Of a stretch of DNA of 17,899 nucleotides, positions 8,004 to 15,678 are shown piece after piece. The stretch comes from Desulfarculales bacterium UBA702. Its GTDB lineage: Bacteria > Desulfobacterota > Syntrophobacteria > Syntrophobacterales > Syntrophobacteraceae. The notes beneath the pieces are model-generated. The model saw nothing but the letters and a program-made list of their open reading frames with translations, was not told the origin of the DNA and did not search any database. Made by a program: the position numbers and the translations under genes. Position 1 is the first letter of the stretch. Every line of letters starts with the position of its first letter. Where the stretch lies: contig DBMI01000012.1 in NCBI GenBank assembly GCA_002298165.1, positions 1 to 17,899 of the forward strand, read 5' to 3'.

Positions 8004-8036
8004 GATTTTCGGCGCCTCGACGAAGCAGCCGAAATC
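8004..8036 (+). promoter_or_regulatory. Hairpin in the rpmH 5' leader
   Basis: GATTTTCGGC (8004-8013) and GCCGAAATC (8028-8036) are complementary apart from a single bulged base, with a 14-base loop. The stem ends about 15 bases before the AAGGA ribosome binding site of rpmH and has no following U-run, so it is not a terminator. A role in mRNA stability or translation control of L34 is possible but unproven. Confidence 0.4.
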
Positions 8037-8061
8037 AGATGCTTACAATAAAGGATTTTGT

Positions 8062-8199
8062 ATGTCCAAGAGAACTTTTCAACCGAGCAACTTGAAAAGA
8101 AAACGTACTCACGGTTTCCTCGAGCGGATGGCGACCAAAGGTGGACGCGCCGTGCTCAGGCGGCGGCGTGCAAAAGGCAGAAAACGCCTTTCGGTCTAA
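8062..8199 (+). CDS. rpmH: 50S ribosomal protein L34
   Basis: L34 is a small, very basic protein of the large ribosomal subunit that binds 23S rRNA. The ATG at 8062 opens a 45-codon frame beginning MSKRTFQPSNLKRKRTHGF and ending in a run of arginines and lysines (RRRRAKGRKRLSV). This matches the near-invariant L34 sequence over its whole length of 44-46 residues. An AAGGA lies about 7 bases before the ATG. It is the first gene downstream of the probable promoter at 7922 and is followed 37 bases later by rnpA, the classical rpmH-rnpA pairing. The overlapping frame at 8058-8240 is a shadow. Confidence 0.97.
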   Translation: MSKRTFQPSNLKRKRTHGFLERMATKGGRAVLRRRRAKGRKRLSV

Positions 8200-8236
8200 A
8201 CCGGAGTGGCTCCCGGATTTCGGATGAGGACAATTT

Positions 8237-8593
8237 TTGAGCGGCACAAACAGTTTCCGGCCTTACGAAAGAATTCGCCGCTCCGCCGATTTCCAGCGTG
8301 TAAAGACTGCCGGGAAACGAGCGAAGACCCGCCATTTTGGTCTGAACATCATTCCAAATGATCTAGAATACCATCGCCTTGGGCTTGTGGTACAGAAACG
8401 GTTCTGGTGCGCGGTAAAACGCAACCGCATCAAAAGGGTCATACGCGAGTGGTTCAGAGTCAATAAGGCGCAAATTCCAATGCCCCCTAAGGATATTGTC
8501 ATTATAGCCCGTCCGGGGGCCGAAAAGATGAAGCCGGTCGAACTCCGCGCGGAGTTTCTGCCGGTTTTCCGCAAACAGGATGGCACTCTCTGA
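8237..8593 (+). CDS. rnpA: Ribonuclease P protein component
   Basis: The protein cofactor of RNase P helps the catalytic RNA bind precursor tRNAs and cleave their 5' leaders. The 118-residue basic product carries the RNR signature KRNRIKRVIRE (about 61-71), preceded by the RLGLVVQKRFW beta-strand region, and has the usual family length. The start is a TTG at 8237: an AGGA lies 6 bases upstream and no suitable ATG exists at the N-terminus. It follows rpmH by 37 bases and its TGA shares one base with the yidD ATG, so the genes are clearly cotranscribed. Confidence 0.95.
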   Translation: MSGTNSFRPYERIRRSADFQRVKTAGKRAKTRHFGLNIIPNDLEYHRLGLVVQKRFWCAVKRNRIKRVIREWFRVNKAQIPMPPKDIVIIARPGAEKMKPVELRAEFLPVFRKQDGTL

Positions 8594-8832
8594 TGATCCG
8601 ACTGATTTTTCTCGGATTGATTCGAGTTTATCAGCACTTAATCTCGCCGCTGCTGCCACAGGCCTGCCGCTTTCACCCGAGTTGCTCGGCATACGCCCAC
8701 GAGGCAATCGAACTTCACGGCATCTCAAGGGGAATATTCCTTGGACTGCGGCGAATTCTACGCTGCCACCCTTTAAGCCCTGGTGGCTATGATCCGGTGC
8801 CCAAACCGGAGCATTCGAACAGCAAGATTTGA
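8593..8832 (+). CDS. yidD: Membrane protein insertion efficiency factor YidD
   Basis: YidD is a small membrane-associated protein that aids YidC/Sec-dependent membrane protein insertion. The 79-residue product contains the family hallmark CRFHPSCSAYAHEAIELHG (about 25-43) and the C-terminal RCHPLSPGGYDPVP (about 57-70), with conserved cysteines at 25, 31 and 58. An amphipathic hydrophobic N-terminus (MIRLIFLGLIRVYQHLI) fits peripheral inner-membrane binding. The start shares a base with the rnpA stop (TGATG), and yidC starts 15 bases after its end, the standard gene order. Confidence 0.95.
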   Translation: MIRLIFLGLIRVYQHLISPLLPQACRFHPSCSAYAHEAIELHGISRGIFLGLRRILRCHPLSPGGYDPVPKPEHSNSKI

Positions 8833-8847
8833 TTGGAGAATTCCTGA

Positions 8848-10506
8848 ATGGATTCAAAAGCCTTTTTGGCAATCGCCCTGTCATTTGCACTCTTTCTGCT
8901 CTGGCAGTTCTACTTCGCGCCGGCCCAGCCGCCTCAGACCGAAAGAAAACAAGCTACCCAGCAGGGAGAAACCGCTCCCAAAACCGCACCCGCGCCGGTG
9001 CCCCAAGGGATTCTGCCGCCGGCCGACCAGCCCAAGGTGGATCTTGCGACTCTTAAGACCTGGACCATCGGCGATTCGCTCTTCAAGATGCAGGTTGTCG
9101 AACAGGGTGCCCGCGAGAGCTCATTTACCCTGAACAATTTTCGCGAGAAAGTAGATCCCAATTCTCCGCCGATTCAGATGATCTCGACCCGCGAGACGCT
9201 CCATCTTCCACTGGCGGTCGATCTGCTTCATCATCAGGACTGGCAGCTCTCCACGCGACCCTATACCAGCAACTCCCCTACCCAGGTAAAAGTGGGCGAT
9301 GGCGAGCCGTCCAAAAATGTTTCATTCGAGACTGAAGTACCGGGAAAGGTCCATTTAACCAAAATCTTCACGGTTTCAACCGATTCTTACGTGACCGACC
9401 TCGAACTGGTAATCCGGAACATTTCCGCTGAACGGCTGGTCGATCAGGTTGGAATCAGTTTTTATTTCAAGCCGTATGCGGACTCGAATTCTTACAATCT
9501 CTCTCAGCTGACCTTTTCCACTAAGAGATCGCTTAAGAATATCCAGGCAAAAGACCTTAAGCCGGAAGAGATACCCAAGCCGCCCTATGATTGGGTCGGC
9601 TATGAGAATAACTACTTCATCCAGGCCATTATTCCTCTCTCGGAGAGCGGATATCAGATCGTGCCGCGGGTAATACATCCGGAGACCGAGCTTATCCAGG
9701 CAGTTTACCTGACCGACCCGATTGACGTGGGGCCAAACGAGACCATGTCACTTAAGCTGCGGCTCTATGCCGGACCGAAACAAATCGAGCGGCTTGCCCA
9801 AGCAGGCCACAACCTGCAGGATGCGGTGGATTACGGCTGGTTTTCTTTTCTTGCAAGACCGCTTCTGGTAGTGCTCAAGTGGTTTTATTCATTTACCCAC
9901 AATTATGGTGTCGCGATCATTTTGCTGACCGTTATCATCAAGCTCATCTTCTGGCCGCTCACGCACAAAAGCTACGTTTCGATGCAGAGGATGAAAAAGA
10001 TTCAGCCAAAGATAGCCCAAATCCGGGAAAAGTATAAGGACGACCGCGAGAAGCTGAATCAGGAATTGATGATGGTCTACAAGACCTACAAGGTCAACCC
10101 GATGGGCGGGTGTCTTCCAATGGTGCTCCAGATCCCCGTCTTTTTCGCGCTTTACCGCATGCTTAATGCCGCGGTCGATCTCAGGCATCAGCCGTTCATG
10201 CTTTGGATAAACGACCTTACGGCTCCCGACCGGCTCAATGTGGGCTTCTCAATCGATCTTCCAATGGTGGGCCATCTGGACGGAATCCCCGTGCTGACTA
10301 TCCTAATGGGAATTTCCATGTTCATTCAGCAGAAGATGACTCCAAGCACGGGAGATCCGCGTCAGGAAAAGATCATGCTGATAATGCCGGTGATGTTTAC
10401 ATTCTTCTTTATAAACTTCCCGTCAGGTCTTGTGTTATACTGGTTTATTAATAATATTCTTTCGATTGCCCAGCAATACTGGATCAATCGCCATGCTGCT
10501 GCTTAA
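8848..10506 (+). CDS. yidC: Membrane protein insertase YidC
   Basis: YidC inserts and folds inner-membrane proteins, alone or with SecYEG; ATP synthase subunit c is a classical substrate. The 552-residue product is the Gram-negative type. It has an N-terminal membrane segment (about 5-21), a linker rich in P, Q and T, a large periplasmic beta-sandwich domain (about 65-320), then the five-helix Oxa1/Alb3 core (about 330-545). The core includes the cytoplasmic helical hairpin (about 376-412), the conserved VNPMGGCLP stretch (about 416-424) and the FPSGLVLYW motif (about 524-532). A positively charged residue in the groove is present as Lys365 where E. coli has arginine. The ATG has a GGAG about 9-10 bases upstream. 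Confidence 0.97.
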   Translation: MDSKAFLAIALSFALFLLWQFYFAPAQPPQTERKQATQQGETAPKTAPAPVPQGILPPADQPKVDLATLKTWTIGDSLFKMQVVEQGARESSFTLNNFREKVDPNSPPIQMISTRETLHLPLAVDLLHHQDWQLSTRPYTSNSPTQVKVGDGEPSKNVSFETEVPGKVHLTKIFTVSTDSYVTDLELVIRNISAERLVDQVGISFYFKPYADSNSYNLSQLTFSTKRSLKNIQAKDLKPEEIPKPPYDWVGYENNYFIQAIIPLSESGYQIVPRVIHPETELIQAVYLTDPIDVGPNETMSLKLRLYAGPKQIERLAQAGHNLQDAVDYGWFSFLARPLLVVLKWFYSFTHNYGVAIILLTVIIKLIFWPLTHKSYVSMQRMKKIQPKIAQIREKYKDDREKLNQELMMVYKTYKVNPMGGCLPMVLQIPVFFALYRMLNAAVDLRHQPFMLWINDLTAPDRLNVGFSIDLPMVGHLDGIPVLTILMGISMFIQQKMTPSTGDPRQEKIMLIMPVMFTFFFINFPSGLVLYWFINNILSIAQQYWINRHAAA

Positions 10507-10513
10507 GCGGGTG

Positions 10514-10573
10514 TTCTCCGTTTAATACCTTTCATTTCATTCCGTTCGCTTCGGCTGCGAATGACGGAGGAGA
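10514..10573 (+). promoter_or_regulatory. Possible hairpin masking the jag ribosome binding site
   Basis: TTCTCCGT (10514-10521) can pair with ACGGAGGA (10564-10571), which contains the jag Shine-Dalgarno. Nested inside, TCATTC (10537-10542) pairs with GAATGA (10559-10564), except that base 10564 is claimed by both, so the helices would compete for one pair. The apex is a C-UUCG-G tetraloop (10549-10554). Seen in the sequence by eye; no folding calculation was done. Confidence 0.35.
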
Positions 10574-10575
10574 GC

Positions 10576-11286
10576 ATGTCAGTAATTGAAGTTGAAGAAA
10601 AATCGATCGAGGATGCAATCGCCCTGGCCTGCCAGAAATTGAAACTGCCGCGCGAAAAGATTGAAATAGAGGTACTATCCAAGGGCTCATCCGGAATCTT
10701 TGGAATAGTTGGCGCGCGGAAAGCAAAAATTCGTGCGAAAGCCAAAGTTCCACCCGTTGAGCACAATGCCGAAAAGGCAAAAGAAGTGCTGAATGAAATA
10801 CTCAGCCATATCGATCTCCCAAATGTGGTCGAATGGGAGTCGAAGGAGGAATATCTCTACCTCAACATCATCAGCAATGGTTCCGGCCTGTTGATCGGAA
10901 AGCGCGGCAAAACACTAAACGCGCTGCAGTACCTGGTCTCGAAGATTGCAAGCCGTCTGGCCGGAGAAAATGTTTCCGTGGTGGTGGATACGGAAAACTA
11001 CCGCTCGAAGCGAGAAGTGAGCCTTACCGACCTTGCCCGTGAGTTGGGCGACAAGGTAAAAAAGTCTGGCCGGCCGCTTACCACCGGTCCAATGAGTTCC
11101 CAGGACCGCCGGGTTATTCACCTTGCCCTTAAGGGAGATCAGGAAGTGCGCACGAAGAGCAAGGGCGAAGGCAACCTCAGGCGGGTAGTGATATATCCGG
11201 TAAGGAAGACCAGAAAACCCTCCGGCAGGAAGCCGGCCGCCGCAAAAGCACCGGAAGCGGCGAGAACACCCGATGCGGAAGAATAG
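10576..11286 (+). CDS. jag: RNA-binding protein Jag/KhpB (Jag-N, KH and R3H domains)
   Basis: Jag (KhpB, SpoIIIJ-associated) is a cytoplasmic single-strand RNA-binding protein encoded beside yidC in many bacteria and linked to cell elongation and division control in Firmicutes. From the ATG at 10576 the product is 236 residues. The Jag-N domain ends with GIFGIVGARKAKI (about 40-52), the KH domain carries GKRGKT (about 108-113), and the R3H domain has the RRVIHLAL region (about 178-185). A basic/alanine-rich tail closes the protein. The upstream in-frame ATG at 10561 has no ribosome binding site, whereas a perfect GGAGG lies 5 bases before 10576 and gives the family-like start MSVIEVEEKSIEDAI. 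It sits 69 bases after yidC. Confidence 0.95.
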   Translation: MSVIEVEEKSIEDAIALACQKLKLPREKIEIEVLSKGSSGIFGIVGARKAKIRAKAKVPPVEHNAEKAKEVLNEILSHIDLPNVVEWESKEEYLYLNIISNGSGLLIGKRGKTLNALQYLVSKIASRLAGENVSVVVDTENYRSKREVSLTDLARELGDKVKKSGRPLTTGPMSSQDRRVIHLALKGDQEVRTKSKGEGNLRRVVIYPVRKTRKPSGRKPAAAKAPEAARTPDAEE

Positions 11287-11320
11287 CACCGGCCGGGGCC
11301 GGGCCGGCACACCGGTATAA

Positions 11321-12730
11321 ATGGATTTCAAACTTCTTCAGGATACCATCTGCGCTATAGCGACCCCAATTGGCGAGGCGGGCATTGGTCTTGTACGGAT
11401 AAGCGGACCGGATGCGCTGAATCTCGCCCGTTCCATTTTCAAGTCCCGCGATTCGGAACTCAGGTTCAAGTCTCATACCCTCAATTACGGTTGGATAAAG
11501 GACCCCTCCTCGGGTGAGCTGATAGACGAGGTGCTGATGAGCTACATGGCAGCGCCGAGGACCTATACTCGCGAGGACGTAATCGAGATCAATTGCCACA
11601 GCGGTTACGCGGTGCTAAACCGGATACTGGAGCTGGTTATCGGCTGCGGGGCAAGGCTGGCCGAACCGGGTGAATTTACACGGCGCGCATTTCTGAATGG
11701 ACGGATCGACCTCTCGCAGGCCGAGGCCGTTATCGAGGTTATCCGGTCACGCTCCGAACAGGGGCTGCTCCTCGCAAACCGGCATCTTCGCGGCGATTTC
11801 CGCTCGATTATAGAAGAATGGCGCGCGGCGTTACTGCAGGCACAGACCTATCTCGAAGCTTTCATCGATTTTGCCGAAGACCTCCCCGAGGAGGCCGAAC
11901 AGGAGGCACCGGCTTACAGGTCACTTCTGGACGAGATCCGAAAAGATGTGGTCGAACCGCTCGAATCAGTCCTTCGCCGATACGAAGAAGGACGGGTGCT
12001 GAGGGAAGGCCTGACATTGGTACTCGTAGGCAAACCAAATGTAGGCAAGTCATCAATGCTCAATGCCCTGCTGGGCAAGGACCGGGCAATCGTTACCTCC
12101 GCCCCGGGAACCACTCGGGACGTAATCGAGGACAGTTTTATTCTCTCGGGGGTCCAGGTCAGGATTCTTGATACCGCGGGCATTCACCAGCAACCCGACG
12201 AAATCGAATTATTCGGGATCGAGCGGGCCCTTCGCTCGGTATCCGAAGCCGACGTCGTACTCTGGTTGCTTGACCATAGCCGGCCGCTTACAACAGAAGA
12301 CCAGAAGGTCTACGAGGCCATTAGCAAGTCTCGCTATATCGTGCTTTTGAACAAGAGCGACTTGCAGCCCGCCTTTGCTGTTGAAAAAGTGCATGAGCTT
12401 TTTTGCGGATTTGCACCCATCCTCGGGATCTCCGTTAAGAATCCCTCCGATATCGAGCGCCTGAAAACATATCTGTCCGAAACATTTGTGATGCGGCCCA
12501 TAGAGTGTTGCCGCTCGGAGATTATCCCAAACCTCAGGCAGAAGGAATGTCTTGAAAATACCCGAGGCGCTCTCACAAGGGCCGAGGAGCTTCTGGTTTC
12601 GGGATCTTACGGAGAACTGGTCAGCCTTGAACTGGCCTCGGCCCGCAAACAGCTCGAAGCGATTCTTGGCTGGGAAAATGACGGCGAACTGCTCGACCGC
12701 ATTTTCTCGCAGTTTTGCATCGGCAAATGA
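11321..12730 (+). CDS. mnmE: tRNA uridine-34 modification GTPase MnmE
   Basis: With MnmG, MnmE installs the (carboxymethyl)aminomethyl group on wobble U34 of certain tRNAs, using tetrahydrofolate-derived carbon. The 469-residue product has the N-terminal folate-binding domain (about 1-118), a helical domain, and an inserted Ras-like G domain with GKPNVGKS (237-244), TTRD (264-267), DTAG (284-287) and NKSD (344-347). The C-terminal CIGK (466-469) contains the conserved cysteine. Length is standard. No clear Shine-Dalgarno precedes the ATG at 11321; the 34-base gap after jag is a GC-rich inverted repeat, so translation may depend on coupling. It overlaps rsmG by 4 bases. Confidence 0.97.
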   Translation: MDFKLLQDTICAIATPIGEAGIGLVRISGPDALNLARSIFKSRDSELRFKSHTLNYGWIKDPSSGELIDEVLMSYMAAPRTYTREDVIEINCHSGYAVLNRILELVIGCGARLAEPGEFTRRAFLNGRIDLSQAEAVIEVIRSRSEQGLLLANRHLRGDFRSIIEEWRAALLQAQTYLEAFIDFAEDLPEEAEQEAPAYRSLLDEIRKDVVEPLESVLRRYEEGRVLREGLTLVLVGKPNVGKSSMLNALLGKDRAIVTSAPGTTRDVIEDSFILSGVQVRILDTAGIHQQPDEIELFGIERALRSVSEADVVLWLLDHSRPLTTEDQKVYEAISKSRYIVLLNKSDLQPAFAVEKVHELFCGFAPILGISVKNPSDIERLKTYLSETFVMRPIECCRSEIIPNLRQKECLENTRGALTRAEELLVSGSYGELVSLELASARKQLEAILGWENDGELLDRIFSQFCIGK

Positions 12731-13407
12731 TGGGCAACCAACCGATGGCGAGTGATCTTGCCGAGCAGATATCAAAATATTCCCGCTCGGCCGGGATTTC
12801 CCTCTCCAATGAACAAGCAGAGCTTTGCCGAATTCACCTCGAAATCACGTTTGAGTGGAACCACCGCTTCAACCTGACAAGAATTACCGACCCAGAGGAA
12901 GCAATCATAAAACACCTGCTCGATTCACTCATCCCGGCATCCCAACTCCCCCGCTCCGGCCCGGCGCTGGACGTGGGTACCGGCGCTGGATTTCCTGGAA
13001 TACCCCTTAAAATCTTTTCGCCCAACCTGGATATGACACTGCTTGATTCCAGCCGTAAGAAAGTGAACTTCCTGGCAGTTGCGGCGGAGAAAATTGGCAT
13101 CAAGGGAATCAGCCCGATCCACGGCAGGTGGGAGGAACTAGCCGCCGATCCGAAGAACAAGGATAGTTTTCAACTGATCACCATGCGGGCGGTCAGGCTC
13201 GAAAAAAAGCATCTATCCAGACTTGCGGCGGCTGCGCTTCGCCCCGGCGGGATTTTTGCGTGGTGGGCTGGTCCCGAATCGGAAGCACGGGTCAGGGAAG
13301 AATTCGCAAAAACAGAAATCTCGGGCATCGAACCCTTCAGGATTTTTAAATACTCCCTTCCTGGCATCTCAAGACCAAGATCGATTCTTTACTGGAAAAA
13401 ATTGTAG
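12727..13407 (+). CDS. rsmG: 16S rRNA (guanine-527-N7) methyltransferase RsmG (GidB)
   Basis: RsmG methylates G527 of 16S rRNA using S-adenosylmethionine. The 226-residue product shows the family landmarks: the N-terminal W-x-R-FNLT segment (about 44-51), HLLDSL (about 63-68), the SAM-binding loop DVGTGAGFPGIPLKI (about 82-96), LLDSSRKKVNFL (about 105-116) and a C-terminal RPGGIFAWWAG stretch. The start is taken as the ATG at 12727, which overlaps the mnmE stop as ATGA. The next ATG at 12730 is equally possible, and the frame is open to a TTG at 12715. No independent ribosome binding site is visible, which suggests translational coupling. It ends the plus-strand cluster; the parA/parB genes that often follow are absent. 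Confidence 0.95.
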   Translation: MMGNQPMASDLAEQISKYSRSAGISLSNEQAELCRIHLEITFEWNHRFNLTRITDPEEAIIKHLLDSLIPASQLPRSGPALDVGTGAGFPGIPLKIFSPNLDMTLLDSSRKKVNFLAVAAEKIGIKGISPIHGRWEELAADPKNKDSFQLITMRAVRLEKKHLSRLAAAALRPGGIFAWWAGPESEARVREEFAKTEISGIEPFRIFKYSLPGISRPRSILYWKKL

Positions 13408-13512
13408 GGAAAATGCGGATTGATGGAAGGCCGCTCTTGATGCGTTGCTCCTCACCAGAGATTCTTGCGCATTTTAGCAGGTGCGTTCAAAAACCCGCCC
13501 AACCCCCACCGT

Positions 13513-14904
13513 TCATTGGTGCCGATTGTATTGCTCCAAAGCCGACTCGACTTCCTCCCGCCTCCTCTCATGTGATATCCGGTCGTCCAGCTCTTGAAGG
13601 ATTTTACTGATTTCGACCCGGTACTTATCGCGTGCCATGATATCCAGCAGCGGCTCCGGCATTTTTTTGACTTCGGATCTAAAACGGGATCGGATTGTTT
13701 TGAGAGACTCAGGCTTTCGCACCGGTTTTCCGGCAATCATTGCGGTTTCGAGCAGCGGCTCTCCCTCGGTGTTATCGCCGTCGAGCAGGCACAGCTTGTC
13801 ATGGTCCATTTTGCCGTCTCCATAAAAACGGTAAACCTGCTTTTTCCCTACCCAGGTCTTCTTTCCGCTGGATAGCTTCAGAATGGGCCGGCCTTCGTAT
13901 TCGACCAGTTTATAAGCTATGTCAAGGTAAGGTGCATCGGCGGATACACAAAGCCGGGTGCCGGCGGCGTAGGTGTCTATAGCGGCACCCTCTGTTTCAA
14001 GGCCTTCGATTGCGAACTCATCGAGATTGCCGCTGGCCATGATCTTGATATCCGGAAAACCTGCCTGATCGAGTATCTTGCGCACCTGACGGCTGAGTCC
14101 GGCCATGTCGCCGCTATCCAGGCGCACACCAAGGAGTCTTTTCCCATCCGCAGCCAAAACCTTGGCCGCCTCGACCGCTTTGATCGCCCCGGCGATTGTA
14201 TCGTAGGTATCGATCAGGAGAACCGTTGCCTCTGGAAACGTTCTTGCGAAGGCGAGGAAGGCATCCAACTCGCACTCGAAGCTGGTTACGTAGGAATGGG
14301 CCATTGTGCCGAAAACCGGGATGCCGTAGATTTTCCCAGCCAGAAGGTTGCTTGTCCCGAGAAAACCCGTAATGAAGCTCGCCCGAGCGGCCATGAGCGA
14401 AGCATCCACACCGTGAGCCCGCCTCATCCCAAAATCAATCAGCCCCTTCCCGCGTGCCGCGTGCGTGATTCGTGCGGCTTTGCTCGCAAACATCGTCTCC
14501 GTCTGCATTACGTTCAGCACCAGGGTCTCGACAACCTGGGCCTCGATTACCGGTCCGGTAATTTCGAGCAAGGGCTCCTGGGCAAAGAAGATTCGCCCCT
14601 CGGGAATTGCCCTGATAGTGCCGGTGAAGCGGAAGTTGCGAAGGTAATCCAAAAACTCCGGCGAAAACTTGCCAAGCGAGGCAATATATTGGAGCGAATC
14701 TTTGTCGAAGCGAAATTCGGGGATAATTTCGAGAAGGTGTTCGAGGCCGGCTGAAACGAAATAGGATCGGTATTCCGGGTAATCACGCACAAACAGGCTG
14801 AAGGTGGCCTCACCTGACATCCCTTCTTTGAGATATCCGGCCGCCATCGTCAGTTCATAGAGATCGGTAACCAGCTCAGGAGTATACTTCTCCCATGGGT
14901 TCAT
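13513..14904 (-). CDS. pncB: Nicotinate phosphoribosyltransferase
   Basis: This enzyme makes nicotinate mononucleotide from nicotinate and phosphoribosyl pyrophosphate, with ATP, in the NAD salvage (Preiss-Handler) pathway. The 463-residue product starts MNPWEKYTPELVTDLYELTMAAGYL, the family-typical N-terminus. It contains DFGMRRAHG (about 158-166), a histidine in the MAHS stretch (about 203) at the position phosphorylated in the family, IDTYDT (about 231-236), RLDSGD (about 261-266), SGNLDE (about 291-296) and AAGTRL. The ATG at 14904 is chosen because GGGAGGGG lies just upstream and the alignment begins there; the frame extends to 14964 without support. It overlaps the upstream nicotinamidase gene by 29 bases, so the two form an operon. 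Confidence 0.94.
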   Translation of the reverse strand: MNPWEKYTPELVTDLYELTMAAGYLKEGMSGEATFSLFVRDYPEYRSYFVSAGLEHLLEIIPEFRFDKDSLQYIASLGKFSPEFLDYLRNFRFTGTIRAIPEGRIFFAQEPLLEITGPVIEAQVVETLVLNVMQTETMFASKAARITHAARGKGLIDFGMRRAHGVDASLMAARASFITGFLGTSNLLAGKIYGIPVFGTMAHSYVTSFECELDAFLAFARTFPEATVLLIDTYDTIAGAIKAVEAAKVLAADGKRLLGVRLDSGDMAGLSRQVRKILDQAGFPDIKIMASGNLDEFAIEGLETEGAAIDTYAAGTRLCVSADAPYLDIAYKLVEYEGRPILKLSSGKKTWVGKKQVYRFYGDGKMDHDKLCLLDGDNTEGEPLLETAMIAGKPVRKPESLKTIRSRFRSEVKKMPEPLLDIMARDKYRVEISKILQELDDRISHERRREEVESALEQYNRHQ

Positions 14905-15484
14905 TTCCCCTCCCTTCAGCCGACACGTTGCGATCGGACACCCATTCAGATCCTGTACGAGCATTCACCAGCTTCGCCCCGTAAATCTTTTTCATCCGTT
15001 CGAGTGCGAACCGGTGAGCGGCCGGATCTATATCCGCCACCGCGTCTACCGGAATCACGACGGAATAGTCGCGGTTTCGCAGATCTCCGGTAGTGTCCAT
15101 TACGCAAATGGAAGTAAGCACTCCCGTTACCCAGACCTCACGAGGAGAGAAGTCCCGGAGCAGTTCGGCCAGGTTGTTGCCGAAAAAGCCCGAGAACCGG
15201 GTCTTGTCAACGACAAGATGCCGGTCGGCCGGTGCCAGCGCGGGGATTATTTCCGATCCCCAGGAACCTTTTACCGCGTGTGGTGGGAAGAGTTCAAATT
15301 CCTTATCATTGGTCGCATGGGCGTCGCGAAGAAAGATTATGGGATCGACCGAGGCGGTGAATTCGTCGATGAGAAATCGGATTAGAGGGATTATACGCCT
15401 TGTATCGTCCCCGCAGTAAAGAGAACCTCGGGGGTCCATGAAGTCGTTCAACAAATCTATTACAAGAAGGACGCGCGATGTCAT
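14876..15484 (-). CDS. pncA: Isochorismatase-like cysteine hydrolase, probable nicotinamidase
   Basis: The likely reaction is hydrolysis of nicotinamide to nicotinate and ammonia, supplying the PncB encoded just downstream. The 202-residue product has the cysteine-hydrolase fold with a complete triad: Asp10 in VLLVIDLLNDF, Lys94 in VVDKTRFSGF and Cys127 in VTGVLTSICVMDT. Asp54 and His56 (RDAHAT) and His69 (FPPHAVKGSWG) match the metal-site pattern of nicotinamidases, which separates it from plain isochorismatases. A strong GAGGAGG lies 7-8 bases before the ATG at 15484. The overlap and pairing with pncB strengthen the functional call, but a related amidohydrolase remains possible. Confidence 0.85.
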   Translation of the reverse strand: MTSRVLLVIDLLNDFMDPRGSLYCGDDTRRIIPLIRFLIDEFTASVDPIIFLRDAHATNDKEFELFPPHAVKGSWGSEIIPALAPADRHLVVDKTRFSGFFGNNLAELLRDFSPREVWVTGVLTSICVMDTTGDLRNRDYSVVIPVDAVADIDPAAHRFALERMKKIYGAKLVNARTGSEWVSDRNVSAEGRGNEPMGEVYS

Positions 15485-15678
15485 ATCCGTTCCTCCTCAG
15501 CTATTCTACCCGGCAAAAATCCAACTCCCGCGACGGGATTCGACTGCACCGGTTCAGAAGAAATCAGAGTTTATCAGAATTTTTTCGATATCAATTAATA
15601 TTATTACATGCGAACACCCTTGAAAAGGTGGCGATATGAATGTAAATCTTCGCCATAAGGGAGAATATTCGCCTGCTT

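Larger units (their letters stand above)
7690..8061. other. Divergent intergenic spacer between mreB and rpmH
   Basis: This 372-base stretch holds no credible gene. From left to right it contains: the mreB ribosome binding site and candidate promoter; a middle part with two short hairpin-capable repeats (GCCA-AAAAC-TGGC at 7818-7830 and CCCTC-CTT-GAGGG at 7839-7851); an A-rich run (7893-7900); an inverted repeat TTGCA-N4-TGCAA (7906-7919); the rpmH promoter; and the rpmH leader with a stem at 8004-8036. No DnaA-box cluster was seen. The function of the middle part is unknown. Confidence 0.7.

Noticed and set aside
7690..8061. Chromosomal replication origin next to rpmH
   Set aside because: The rpmH cluster often lies near oriC, but I saw no cluster of DnaA boxes (TTATCCACA type) and no dnaA or dnaN gene.
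12209..12775. A 188-codon minus-strand open frame inside mnmE
   Set aside because: It is antisense to well-conserved MnmE coding sequence and shows no protein family features.
13410..13475. Bidirectional terminator between rsmG and pncB
   Set aside because: AAAATGCG (13410-13417) and CGCATTTT (13468-13475) are perfect inverted copies with the expected A and T flanks, but the GC stem is only four pairs around a 50-base loop, which is too weak to call.
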